Positions 28,404 to 37,948 of a stretch of DNA of 64,000 nt are shown in pieces (position 1 is the stretch's first letter; the number at the start of each line of letters is the position of its first letter). The notes beneath the pieces are model-generated. The model saw only the letters and a list, made by a program, of their open reading frames with translations, had not been told where the DNA came from and ran no database searches. Source of the DNA: Azolla caroliniana (Eukaryota > Polypodiophyta); NCBI GenBank assembly GCA_043228905.1, contig JBHGNT010000017.1, positions 1,612,001 to 1,676,000 on the forward strand. The letters are read 5' to 3'. A program made the translations under genes and the position numbers.

Positions 28404-29861
28404 ATGGAGTTGGAAGACGACGACCTTGCGGAGATTGTGGCTGAAGTGGTGTTGGAGTCGGCAGGAGTGGTGATGAGGCGAGAAGCAGCGCAACAAGCGA
28501 TTGAGCGAGTGGTCGAAAGAGTCGGTCGTTTCAACGGGGACAAAGTCCCATCTTACTTGGAAGCCTACAATGCGGAAATGGAGGAGCGTGGCGTAGACGA
28601 GGCGTTGAGGCTGGAGTTCTTTTGTCGGGTCGTAGCTGTTCGGATGCATGCGGAGGTAAAGGAGCTCCGTGGGGCTCATAGTTCGTGGGAGGCCTTCGAA
28701 GAGGCGCTCCTGAAGGTATACAGAGGACGGCGGAAGAGCCGAGGACGACATGACTTCGACCAGTGGGTAGCATCGGCAAAGACCCACCGGGGCACGACGA
28801 AGGCGTTCCGAGAGTTCGAGCGACGGCTTGCTTGGCTCCCGGAGCGGGAACAAGGTTTGGTGGGGACGGACAAGGTCCTATTGTTCGTCAGGTCGATCGA
28901 CCGAGTGGAACGGGAGGCCATCGGGATTGAGCTCGAAGATGATGACGGAGCGAATGGGCTTACGGAGGACTGGTCGAAGGTCGGAAGGGTGTGCCTACGG
29001 CTAGACAATGAGCGAGCCGAGAAGGCTAAGAGGAAGGCGCGCGACGGCATGCCATCACAGCGGGAAGAGGCCGAACGGCAAAGAGAGCCGGCAAGGGTCG
29101 GCGTTGGGGCCAGGATTGCGGAGGCGTACTCAGCTCTCAAGGCGATGCTCGAGGAAGAGGAAAGATCAAGGCCGCAAGCCGAGACTGAGGAGACAGACTT
29201 GCCCCACGCGACGGCGGAAGATCGGTACCACGGTACCACGGGAGAGGGCGCGAAACAAAACGCCCTCTCGACTTGCGGAGATAGAACAACCAAGGACGAG
29301 GCCGAGATACAGATTGCGGAACCGGATAATTGGGACCAACGGTTTTGGGCGTGTCAGCCCGAAACCCCGGGAATCAGAGAAACAAGCCTAGGCGGGGCTT
29401 GCGCGATCGGTAAGAAGACGACCGCCGACCACGAAGAGTCGGTGGCTACGGACAAGGGCGTGAAACGGACGGGGGATTCTTTGTGTCTTCTCGCACTTGC
29501 TCCCGAGACGATGGCAGTCGGGCCTGAGTGCCCACGTGAGTCCCAAGCGGAGGAAGGCGGCGGCGAAAGACCAAGAATCACCGGCGAGAGGATACGGGGA
29601 AGGAGCGGACGAAAGCCCACGGACCCGATTCCAGAGAACTCGGCATTCGGGCCCGTATGCCCATGTAAGACCGAGGTGATGGATGGTAGTACCGAGGAGT
29701 CCTGGCACGATGCCAGCGAAGATGGATGGGAGATGGCCAGCAAAAGGGGCGATGAGGAGACCAAGGAACGACCTGACCGGGGACCGAACCACGCGACGCT
29801 CCGGTACGGGTGGAGCGTGATCCGGTCGTGGATTGTTCGATCGGGGCCAGAATCGGCATGA
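28404..29861 (+). CDS. gag: Element D gag-like protein
   Basis: 485 residues from a true ATG just after the LTR. The first ~220 residues resemble a Ty3/gypsy capsid: a helical N-terminus (LAEIVAEVVLES), FNGDKVPSYLEAYNAEMEERGV (about 43-64), FFCRVVAVRMHAEVKEL, SSWEAFEEALLKVYRG (about 93-108) and FREFERRLAWLPE. The middle (about 210-260) is Arg/Glu-rich helix, and the rest is low-complexity acidic/basic sequence. No zinc knuckle is seen. A homologous fragment without an N-terminus is at 34,725-35,160. It probably assembles particles that package D RNA. Whether it is expressed is unknown; the frame is intact despite D's age, which suggests selection or chance. Confidence 0.75.
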   Translation: MELEDDDLAEIVAEVVLESAGVVMRREAAQQAIERVVERVGRFNGDKVPSYLEAYNAEMEERGVDEALRLEFFCRVVAVRMHAEVKELRGAHSSWEAFEEALLKVYRGRRKSRGRHDFDQWVASAKTHRGTTKAFREFERRLAWLPEREQGLVGTDKVLLFVRSIDRVEREAIGIELEDDDGANGLTEDWSKVGRVCLRLDNERAEKAKRKARDGMPSQREEAERQREPARVGVGARIAEAYSALKAMLEEEERSRPQAETEETDLPHATAEDRYHGTTGEGAKQNALSTCGDRTTKDEAEIQIAEPDNWDQRFWACQPETPGIRETSLGGACAIGKKTTADHEESVATDKGVKRTGDSLCLLALAPETMAVGPECPRESQAEEGGGERPRITGERIRGRSGRKPTDPIPENSAFGPVCPCKTEVMDGSTEESWHDASEDGWEMASKRGDEETKERPDRGPNHATLRYGWSVIRSWIVRSGPESA

Positions 29862-32304
29862 AGGTGCCGATACGGGAGAGGGTGCGGGACGAGCCGCCCT
29901 CTTTTACATGTGGAGAAAGACCGACCAGGCGAAGGTCGGGAATTGGAAAGGAAGGTGATCAAAGGTTCAAAACGAGTCTGGCAAGATCGGCATCGGAGCC
30001 GAAACTCCGTACATTAGAGAATCAAGCTCAGGCGGGGCTTGATTGATCACAGAGCAGATGCTATCCACAGACACCACTAAAAGGGGCGGTGGCCCAGACG
30101 AGTTGCAAAAAGACGTTGCGAAATCGGTTACGCCACATCTTATCCAGAGACTTTGGCAGTTCAGCCAACGTGGCAACGTGAGACCTAAAGAGATGGAGGA
30201 TGGAGGCAAGTACGCGAGAAGGAGAGAAGCGACGAGTTCGGGAGAAGTACAAGGGATGAAGAGGAGAACGAAGTCCGGTCCTACGGGATCCCCACACCAG
30301 TCCGGAGGCTCCGGCAGTTCGACCAACGTGGCAACGTGAGACCAAGGGAGAAGGCTGGTGGCGGTAGGAGAACGGGACTCGGCAATACGGAGAAGGACGG
30401 ACGGAGCCGGACGAGAACCGGGCAGAACGGACTCCCGGATGACCATTCCGAGAGGGAGGAAAAGAGCGAGCCTACGGAGAGGCCGAGGAGACGGTACGTC
30501 GGTACCACGGGAGAGGGTGCGGAGCAAACCGCCCTCTCGGCGTAGGACGACCCGGGTCAGGGTCAAGAAGACAAATCGGAGGCCCAAGGAGGATCCTTCA
30601 CACCGGTTCTAGAGACTTCGGGGGTCGGCAACGCGGTTGACGTAAGACCAAGATACTGACGGTGGCGGCGAGGTGACGAAGGCAAAAAGGGCTACGGATG
30701 GGCGGTCTACGGAGATCCTCACACCGATCCGGCGGTCGGCCCGAGAGCCGGCGTGAGTCCTATAGGGGAGATCGGTGGCGGCAGGAGAACGTGATCGAAC
30801 GGTAGGAGGCGACGAACGGCAAGGAGGTATCAGGCCGGCGAGGCGGCCACGAACCAAATCGGACCTTCTAGCAAGGTCAGTGGGCGTAAGGAAGTCCGGT
30901 CCTACGGGATCCCCACACTTAACCAGAGACTCCGGCAGTTCGGCCAACGTGGCAACATGAGACCGAGAGAGAAGGTCGGTGGCGGTGGGAAACGGGACCC
31001 GACTACGCGGAAGACATGAGGAGAGTCAGGGAGGGACTGAAACAAAAGACACCCGAATTTCGACAAGCATAGAAACAGAGTCCGGTCCTATGGGACCCTC
31101 ACACCGATCCGGAGACTCCGACAGTTCGGCCAACGTGGCAACGTGAGACCGAGGGAGAAGGACTGTGGCGGCGGGGAACGGGACCCAATGACACGAGGAA
31201 GCGGATAGGGAGCCGGTAAGACGGGCGGATGAAGTGTGAAACCCTCACCGGCCGGTTACGGTTTCGGAAGGAGCCGGTAGGGGCAAACATAGGGAGGTGT
31301 GTCAGGCCGGAAAGGCACACCTGGGACGGAACAAGAGTCTCGCAAGTGGCCATCGCGGGCCGGGTCGAAGCGTGACTGCGGGACGGTGTTCGGCGCGGGC
31401 GGAAGACGGCACAAGGGAGGTGTCAGGAACGAGGTGACGTAGCGGACTGCACAGGGTCAGAGTCAGGGGATGACAAGAGAGACCGGAGGAGGATCCTCCA
31501 CACTCGCTTCGTAGATCTCGAGAGCTCCGTCGAAGTGGCGAAGACTGACACGGCAAGCCCGAGGTGACAAGCTGGTGGGGGTGAGGGGACAACGGCAAGC
31601 GGAAGACTCGGGACCTGTTGCAGCAGCACGAAGACGGGAAGGGCGGGGGAAGGGCCAAGCGGGCTACTACGGGGTGTTCCTCGGATGCGAAGGACACTAG
31701 TATGCGGGTGAGCGGCGATGCGCGATCTGGCCAGAAAAGGGGGGCCGACAAGGCGTGCAATGAACCGGAGTACGGCACAGGCAGTGCCAAACAACGAACG
31801 AAGGTGCCGGAGCGGGAAGGCGAGAGCGGAGACAGTTTGTGTGGTTCGGAGGTAGAGCGAAGAAGGCCAGAAAGGGATCCTCCACACCGTTCCGGAGACC
31901 ATGGCGGTTCGAGGCGACGCGGCAATGTAAGACCATGGAGAAGGAAGGTGGCGGCGAGAGGATGAGGGCAACGCGAAACAACATGGGACGGCAAATAGGA
32001 CGACGCGAATGATCAACGAAGGCCAAGCGGGCCGCTACGGGCGTTCCCCAAGCGAGGGACATTGGGCTTACGACGGGAAGCGGGGCGTTCGGGCCAGCGG
32101 AAGTACGCGTACTACGGAGATCACGGTGGAGGACCCATCGACGGGTCGAGCGAGCCTACGGGGAGGTAAGCGCGAAGGAAGAACCGAAGCCGACGGATCA
32201 AACCAACAACGAGCCAGGATACGGATTACGAAAGACCGGTTTCTCACCGGCCGAAATCTCTCACCCTTCAACCAGATTTGGCACGTACCGGTCGACGTGC
32301 AGTT
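29862..32304 (+). repeat. Degenerate repeat array of element D (replaces pol)
   Basis: Non-coding GC-rich DNA built from variants of a ~90-bp core of the form GGATCCnCACACC...CCGGAGACTCCGGCAG followed by TTCGGCCAACGTGGCAAC, GTGAGACC and GGTGGCGGnGGGAACGGGACCC. Clear cores begin near 30,151, 30,305, 30,595, 30,720, 30,925, 31,110, 31,495 and 31,875, spaced about 100-400 bp. A second recurring motif is a GAGAGGG...CCCTCTC hairpin (29,242; 29,876; 30,511). No pol domain can be read in any frame. Confidence 0.75.
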
Positions 32305-32317
32305 AGGTGGGGGCGGA
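32305..32317 (+). promoter_or_regulatory. Polypurine tract of element D
   Basis: AGGTGGGGGCGGA directly before the 3' LTR. The same tract (AGGTGGGGGCAGA) precedes the LTR of element E on the other strand. Confidence 0.85.
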
Positions 32318-33060
32318 TGTCATGAAGAATTTCGGCCAAAGGCGGAAACCGGGAAGCATTGGCTACATTCGCGGGGGCAGCGTGTGTGCTCACCCCATGT
32401 ATATTTAGTGTGAATAACGAGGGGCCTTTATGGCGCCGAAGAGTAGTCAAGTTGGGACAGACGATCCCATGTAAGTCAGGATTTATCCCACATTGTAACG
32501 CATCCCTCTCCTTGTTCTATAAAATGAAGGGAGCGCCCTTTGTGAAAGGGGTTGCCCATTTTGCATTAGAGGGTATACCGTTAGATTTAGGGTTAGTTAC
32601 ATTTCTTCTTCTTCTCCCCCCTTCGTGTTCGCTTAGGGTTTGCTTCAGCTCCTCTCCTGCGCAATGAGCCCGTGAGCTCCCCGACGGCGGCTTGGCGGCT
32701 GACGACTATTGTAACCTACCTTGGTCTGGCTCGAAGCCGAGAATGTATTCTTCCTTTTATATATATACATTTGCGTTTGTCTGTGTATATTCGCGTCTTT
32801 GTTGGTGTCGGGTGCTTCCCCTTTCTTGCGTTTCCTATACATAAGGGCGTGAGTCGGGTCGGCATGTGTGTGTGTGTGTGTGCGTGAGTCGGTGTTAAGA
32901 GCGTGCTCCCTCTCTCTCTCTCTCTCTCCCTTCGGTCGCTTCCGGCGTTCTTCTGGGATCCCCGGGAACGGTGAAGCACGACTTCCTACGCTCCGTCACT
33001 CCCTAGTCCAAGACCCCCGTGGTCCCGCCTTTCTCCACGCACGCGCATAACAACGCGACA
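32318..33060 (+). repeat. 3' LTR of element D (743 bp)
   Basis: TGTCATGAAGAATTTCGG...ACGCGACA. Compared with the 5' LTR it has about two dozen substitutions, a shortened GT tract and an 18-bp deletion. The GCGT direct repeat follows. Confidence 0.9.
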
Positions 33061-33723
33061 GCGTGCCGACCTGCCTCGTCCACGACGCCCGCGGGACCAA
33101 TCCGCTCCCGTGTACAACATCCGGTTGTCTGGGGATGCACTGGTAAATGCACCAACGTGGTTCTCCTCTACAAGGAGCATCGATTGTAAGTCGAAAAATG
33201 AGGGCGTATTCTCCCTTGTACAAACCGTAGTCCGAAAAGCTCCGAACTTGGATGCTAGGCCTCCATTACAGACCTGCACCATCTCGTCTTCCTCTACGGT
33301 GACTTTAATAGAGGCAAGCGAGTCACATATCCCTTTGATCCGGGCTGTGTAATTTGCCACTGACATGTTCTTCTGTCGAACATTGCTCAACTCCTGTCTG
33401 AGTTGCAACTTCTGGGCAGTGGTGCTTGCGGCAAAAACCTTTTTCAAGTTTCCCCAAGCATGCTTCAGTGTCTTGGCGTCACGGATATGGCTGGGCAGTT
33501 GGTCACCGACACTGGATGAGAAGCAGTGCATCACCCTGCTTGCCGCTTGTTCCCACACTAGGAAGTCCTTGTGTGTCGTCTCCGGTGCTGAGTTGTTCAC
33601 TCCGTTGACATAACTCCAGTAGCCATGCCCAAGCAGGTGCTGGTGCATCTTGTATGACCAAGATGCGTAGTTGGTTCTGTCGAGCTTCTCCACCGAGAGC
33701 GACGTAGCCATACCTCTGTCCAT
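33061..33723 (-). pseudogene. Copia C: gag N-terminal segment
   Basis: Minus-strand start of the C polyprotein, with ATG at 33,723 or 33,711. It shows the copia gag pattern: LDRTNYASWSYKMHQHLL near the start, VWEQAASRVMHCFSSS, KHAWGNLKKVFAAS, LRQELSNVRQKNMSVANYTARIK, EEDEMVQVCNGGL and FDLQSMLLVEENHV. The frame is cut by insertion of D at 33,060/27,602 before the zinc knuckle. No stop is seen within this piece. Confidence 0.9.
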
Positions 33724-33806
33724 TTCTCCTTTTGTGTCTGCTTTCCGATCTGTTAGGGTTTCCTTCACAAGCGTAGATGTCTGCAGTAGAGGTTCTCAAC
33801 CCACGC

Positions 33807-33818
33807 GCTCTGATACCA
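33807..33818 (-). promoter_or_regulatory. Primer binding site (tRNA-iMet) of copia C
   Basis: The minus strand reads TGGTATCAGAGC immediately next to the 5' LTR. Confidence 0.93.
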
Positions 33819-34242
33819 TGTAGAAGATTGCTTGCGGAAGCGTTAGAAAGAACAATACACAAAGAGAGAGAGAGAGAGAGTACACGGGAGAGAGAGAGAG
33901 AGAGCAAAACACACTATTTTCCAACATTATATGAATACTCTGTGCTCTATATCTACAACGCGCTCATCAGCGCTATTTATACAAGTCCACACAAGACTGT
34001 TAGAAGTACGGTGTACTTCAATGCTCACACGAGCATCTGACACTAACTACGAGACTATAACTGCCTAGTAGTCTAACCTATAGTAGGCTTCCGGTTACAG
34101 ATCTGATTCGGCATACCGGCTCCCCAGCTCACCTGTCCTTACTGCTTACCGGCTCGGTTGCTCACCGGCATACCGATTCATCTCACTTATCGGCTTAGGC
34201 TTATTCAGTCGATCCGGCTCCGGTTGAGCTTGCCGCTCAACA
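33819..34242 (-). repeat. 5' LTR of copia C (424 bp)
   Basis: Counterpart of 7,664-8,085 with scattered substitutions and an interrupted GA tract (33,861-33,902). It ends against CTCCCCCC and then D-related sequence (element E). Confidence 0.92.
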
Positions 34243-34724
34243 CTCCCCCCACGGTCTCACGTTGCCACGCTAGCCGAACTGCCGGAGTCTCCGGTCTGGT
34301 GTGGGGATCCCGTAGGACCGGAATTCCTTATGCCCATGACCTTGCTGGTAGGTCCGATTCGGCTCGTAGCCGCCTCGCCGGCTTGATACCTTCCTGCTCT
34401 GCTTTTCGTCGTCCGATCACCGTCCCTTCCTATAGGACTCACGCCGGTACTCAGGCCGATCGTCGGATCAGTGTGAGGATCTTCGCGGGACCTCCCCTTC
34501 TGGCTTCGGTTGCCCACCTTGTTGCCGCCACCGTTCCTTACTCTAGGTCTCATGCAGGCTCTCGTTGCCGGCTACCGGAGTCTCTAGAACCGGTGTGTGT
34601 AAGGTCGCAACATCACCGCTCTGCCTTCACCATCCTCCGCATCGGCCTCTTCGGCTGGTCGCGTTCACCTGCCGCCACCGATCTCTCCTATAGGACTCAC
34701 GTCGGCACTCGGGCCGACAGCGGA
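34243..34724 (-). mobile_element. Element E internal region (right part)
   Basis: D-related repeat cores in minus orientation: complement of GTTGCCACGCTAGCCGAACTGCCGGAGTC at 34,263-34,291, and the segment matching D at about 30,690-30,960 in reverse. It joins 7,663 if copia C is removed. The orientation flips abruptly at about 34,724, where plus-strand gag-like sequence begins. Confidence 0.65.
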
Positions 34725-36528
34725 CGGTCGGAAGGGTGTGCCAATGGCTAGATGACGAGCAAGCCGAGAAGGCAAAGGGAAAGGCGCGAGTCGGTGTGCC
34801 ATCACAGCGAGAAGAGGCCGAATGGCAAAGAGAGTCATCAAGGCTCGGGTTTGGGGCCAGGATTGCGGAGGCGTACGCAGCTCTCGAGGCGATGCTGCAA
34901 AGAGGAAAGATCGAGGCTGCAAGCCGACGCCGAGGACCCGAACTTGCCCCACGATATGGTAGAAGACCGGTAGGACGGGAGAGGGTGCGAAACAAAACGC
35001 CCTCTCGACTTGCGGAGATAGAACGGCCGAGGACGAGGCCAAGATACCGATCGCGGAATCGGAACATTGCGACCGGCGGTTACGGGCACGTTAACCCGAA
35101 ACCCCGAACATTGGAAAAGCAAACCCATGCGGGTCTTGCGCGATCGGTAAGGAGATGACCGCCGACCATGAAGAGTCGGTGGCTACGGACAAGGGCGTAA
35201 AACAGACAGGCGATTCTTCGCGTCTTCCCACACTTGCTCTCGAGATGATGGTAGTCGGGCCCGAGTGCCCACGTGAGTCCCGAGAGGAGGAAGGCAGCGG
35301 TGTGAGACCAAGAATCACCGGAGTCCAACAAGGTCGGCATCGGAGCCGAAACTCCGGACATTGGAGAATCAAGCCCAAGAGGGGTTTGGTTGATCACAGT
35401 TCGGATGCTTTCCACAGACACCACTAAAAGGGTCGGTGGTCCCGGATGAGTCACCGAAAGACGTTGCGAAATTGGTTACCCCACATCCTGTCCGGAGACT
35501 TCGGCAGTTCGGCCGACGTGGCAACATGAGACCAAAAGAGATGGAAGATGGAGGCGGGAACGCACCAAGGAGAGCGACGACGAGTTCGGGAGAAGTATAG
35601 ACGATGAAGAGGAGAACGAAGACCGGTCCTACGGAGATCCTCACACTGATCCGTGCCGGCGTGAGTCCTATAGGAGAGTTTGGTGGCGACAGGAGAACGG
35701 GACCCGACAATCCAGAGAATAACAGTCAGACCTGGACGAGAACCGGGCTGGGCGGACTTCCGGATAACCGATCTGGAAGGGAGATAGAGGCAAGCCTACA
35801 AAGAGGCCGGGAACATGGTATGATGGTACGACGAGGGAGGGTGGGGAGCAAGCCACCCTCTCGACATGCGGAGATAGACGACCCAGGATAAGGGTCGGAG
35901 ATACGACAAGCCGGAGGAGGATCCTTCACACAAGTTCTAGAGGCTCCAACGGTCGGCACGAGAGACTTTGCGAAATTGGTTACCCCACATCCTGTCCAGA
36001 GACTTCGGCAGTTCGGTCGACGTGGCAACATGAGACCAAAAGAGATGGAAGATGGAGGCGGGAACGCACCAAGGAGAGCGACGACGAGTTCGGGAGAAGT
36101 ATAGACGATGAAGAGGAGAACGAAGACCGGTCCTACGGAGATCCTCACACCGATCCGTGCCGGCGTGAGTTCTATAGGAGAGTTCGGTGGCGACAGGAGA
36201 ACGGGACCCGACAATCCAGAGAATAACAGTCAGACCTGGACGAGAACCGGGCTGGGCGGACTTCCGGATAACCGATCTGGAAGGGAGATAGAGGCAAGCC
36301 TACAAAGAGGCCGGGAACACGATATGATGGTACGACGAGGGAGGGTGGGGAGCAAGCCACCCTCTTGACATGCGGAGATAGACGACCTAGGATAAGGGTC
36401 GGAGATACGACAAGCCGGAGGAGGATCCTTCACACAAGTTCTGGAGGCTCCAACGGTCGGCACGAGACCTAGAGTGACGATCAGTGGCGGCGAGGGGATG
36501 AAGGCAAAGAACTGCGAATGGGCGGTTT
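34725..36528 (+). mobile_element. Element F: 5'-truncated D-family fragment
   Basis: Plus-strand fragment beginning inside a D-type gag: GGTCGGAAGGGTGTGCC at 34,725 corresponds to about 28,979 in D, followed by KARVGVPSQREEAEWQRE and GARIAEAYAALEAML. It continues through the acidic/basic gag tail into non-coding repeats. The N-terminal half of gag and the 5' LTR are missing, and the right end is cut at about 36,528. It contains frameshifts and a 504-bp internal tandem duplication. Not functional. Confidence 0.75.
35462..36469. repeat. 504-bp tandem duplication inside element F
   Basis: 35,462-35,965 and 35,966-36,469 are near-identical (offset 504 bp, start GCGAAATTGGTTACCCCAC, end GGTCGGCACGAGA). 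Few differences indicate a recent duplication within old element sequence. Confidence 0.88.
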
Positions 36529-36704
36529 GTGCATCTAGAATACATGCATCCCTTGACACCAAGATGCTCAACATTCGATAAATGAACACAAAACAAAGAA
36601 AGAATGTGAGTGCAAACTTTCTCAGTTAGTTGGAATAGGGGAGAAGCTAAAGAAGAGGAGGTAGGAAACTTCCTCAACACCAAGATGTTGAACATTCGAT
36701 ACGG
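36529..36704 (-). other. Leader-like sequence beside LTR G
   Basis: Two copies of ACACCAAGATG(C/T)T(C/G)AACATTCGATA lie at about 36,555-36,581 and 36,678-36,701, the second abutting LTR G where a primer site would be expected on the minus strand. No coding region is visible. Confidence 0.4.
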
Positions 36705-37353
36705 TGTCACGTTACTATTCGCGTGCGTGGAGAAACGAGGCGGGACCACCGGGGTCTTGAACCAAAGAGCAGGTGATTGAAGGGGAAAGAGAAAGAGAGA
36801 GACGCCCGGTGACGTATGAGCAAAGAAACACAGGGGCACGACCTGTCAACGCGGAAGACACGAACGGACACAGAGATAGAGAGACACGAATGTTTGTATA
36901 TTAACAAATGACACAAAAACAATAGAGCACGCGAGCGGTTACAACCGAACAGGCCGGCGAACAGATGCTGATGCCTGCTCGTCTGCGCATGAAAGGGGAT
37001 AGGATGGAGGTGCTGCCGGAAGCACACAGGCGTTCCTCGAAGCTGCGCGAGCCTCCCGAAAACCTGCAGAGAAGAGCGATGGAGAACGAACAGAGGAGAA
37101 GCGTTCGGTTTTGGTTCGACAACACTTCGTCCTCCTCAATGCCCTATCCTCTCTCCCCGCGTCTCCCTCTCTTTTATTGCTTCAAGAAGGGAGCCGTTTC
37201 CTTCATTAACTTCCTACCTACCGAATCTAACTACCCAGGATATACCCATGTACCTAATTCTCTATTATATACATAAAAGGGCGCGCACGCGTGAAGAGCC
37301 GGTTCACACGTGCTATGCACCGATTGCGCTAAGGGACAGTTTTCTTCACGACA
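36705..37353 (-). repeat. LTR G (D-related family, 649 bp)
   Basis: The minus strand runs TGTCGTGAAGAAAACTGTCCC...AACGTGACA, with the same first 12 bases as D's LTR, the terminal segment CGCACGCGAATAGTAACG, and the GGTCCCGCCTCG block. The middle differs greatly from D and from LTR E, so it represents another subfamily or a solo/partial element. No matching target duplication with LTR E was found. It is directly followed by the non-TE flank of the U2 gene. Confidence 0.65.
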
Positions 37354-37686
37354 ACGGGAGGGAATGAGACCAACATGGTCACTACTACTGTATGAGTCCT
37401 TTGCAAGCCAACGATCGTCAAGAACTTAGTGCAAGGATAAGAGGAATCAATTTGGGGTTATGTAGGCGTACGTACGGATAGGTGCACATGGATTCAAGAT
37501 GGAGTGAGTTGGGGAAGCATTGCCGAAGCAAGGCGGCATTGAGCTTTGTAATGTCAATTATGTATGGAGCGAGGTGCACGAGAAGCAACTAAGCTTTCAT
37601 GAAGGTTGTTATTATACATGGTATTGTTATTTGATGTGGGAAGAGAAAAGGTTAACATACGTAACTGTAGATAAGAGGGGGGAAGA

Positions 37687-37727
37687 TATCCCACATAGGG
37701 AATCCTGCTTACCTGAGCCTATAAGTA
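37687..37727 (+). promoter_or_regulatory. Plant snRNA promoter (USE + TATA) of U2
   Basis: TATCCCACATAG (37,687-37,698) is the upstream sequence element and TATAAGTA (37,720-37,727) the TATA box, starting 33 nt before the U2 start. Spacing is of the polymerase II type. Confidence 0.88.
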
Positions 37728-37752
37728 TGGAAGTAGAACCTCAGCAAGAATC

Positions 37753-37948
37753 ATACCTTTCTCGGCCTTTTGGCTAAGATCAAGTGTAGTATCTGTTCTT
37801 ATCAGTTTAATATTTGATACGTGGCCTATAAGGCCACATGATATTAACCTAATTTCTTTCATAGGGGCAGCACCCGTTCGAGGCAGCTTGCTGTCTCTGG
37901 GAGCCTTGGTATTGCACTAACGCCTAGGTCATACAGGCGTGCCCCCCT
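37753..37948 (+). ncRNA. U2 spliceosomal snRNA
   Basis: A complete 196-nt U2 snRNA, the usual plant length. It begins ATACCTTTCTCGGCCTTTTG, contains the branch-point-pairing GTAGTA (37,786-37,791), stem-loop IIa with paired GTGGCC/GGCCAC arms (37,821-37,836), an Sm-site region AATTTCTTTC (37,851-37,860) and the 3' stem-loops ending CCCCCC. The Sm uridine run is interrupted by C, unlike the typical AUUUUUG, which may weaken Sm binding. The promoter is canonical. Its role is branch-site recognition in the nuclear spliceosome. It lies about 0.9 kb from, and convergent with, the U1 gene at 38,834-38,996. Confidence 0.95.

Larger units (their letters stand above)
27603..33060 (+). mobile_element. 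Gag-only LTR retrotransposon D (non-autonomous, TR-GAG-like)
   Basis: A 5,458-bp element with LTRs at 27,603-28,366 (764 bp) and 32,318-33,060 (743 bp), TG...CA ends, a polypurine tract at 32,305-32,317 and a 4-bp GCGT repeat at the flanks (27,599-27,602; 33,061-33,064). It has one gag-like ORF and no protease, RT, RNase H or integrase; the remaining ~2.4 kb is non-coding degenerate repeats. LTRs differ by roughly 3% plus an 18-bp indel, so it is older than A and B. It splits the gag of copia C. Related fragments (E, F, G) occur at 5.7-7.7 and 34.2-37.4 kb. It would need enzymes from a partner element. The TR-GAG label is by analogy. Confidence 0.88.
7664..34242 (-). mobile_element. Ty1/copia element C, interrupted by A, B and D
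   Basis: This is a minus-strand copia element whose 5' LTR is at 33,819-34,242 and 3' LTR at 7,664-8,085. Its body is spread over 33,061-33,818, 24,859-27,602, 18,271-19,519 and 8,086-8,441, with three later elements (D, B, A) inserted between. Removing them leaves about 5.9 kb, normal for copia. The reading continues across each insertion once the inserts and target duplications are skipped. Besides the insertions there are point stops and at least one frameshift, so it is dead. C itself interrupts a D-related element (E). A 5-bp target duplication is not evident (AG overlap only). Confidence 0.9.

Noticed and set aside
28314-28853. Long open frames antisense to the D gag and to other retroelement ORFs
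   Set aside because: They mirror the GC-rich coding strand, have no motif of their own, and disappear in related copies.
37353-37753. LTR E (5,675) and LTR G (36,705) as the two ends of one element
   Set aside because: Their middles differ strongly and the flanks (TCCGG against ACGGG) do not form a target duplication. Orientation also flips between them at 34,724.
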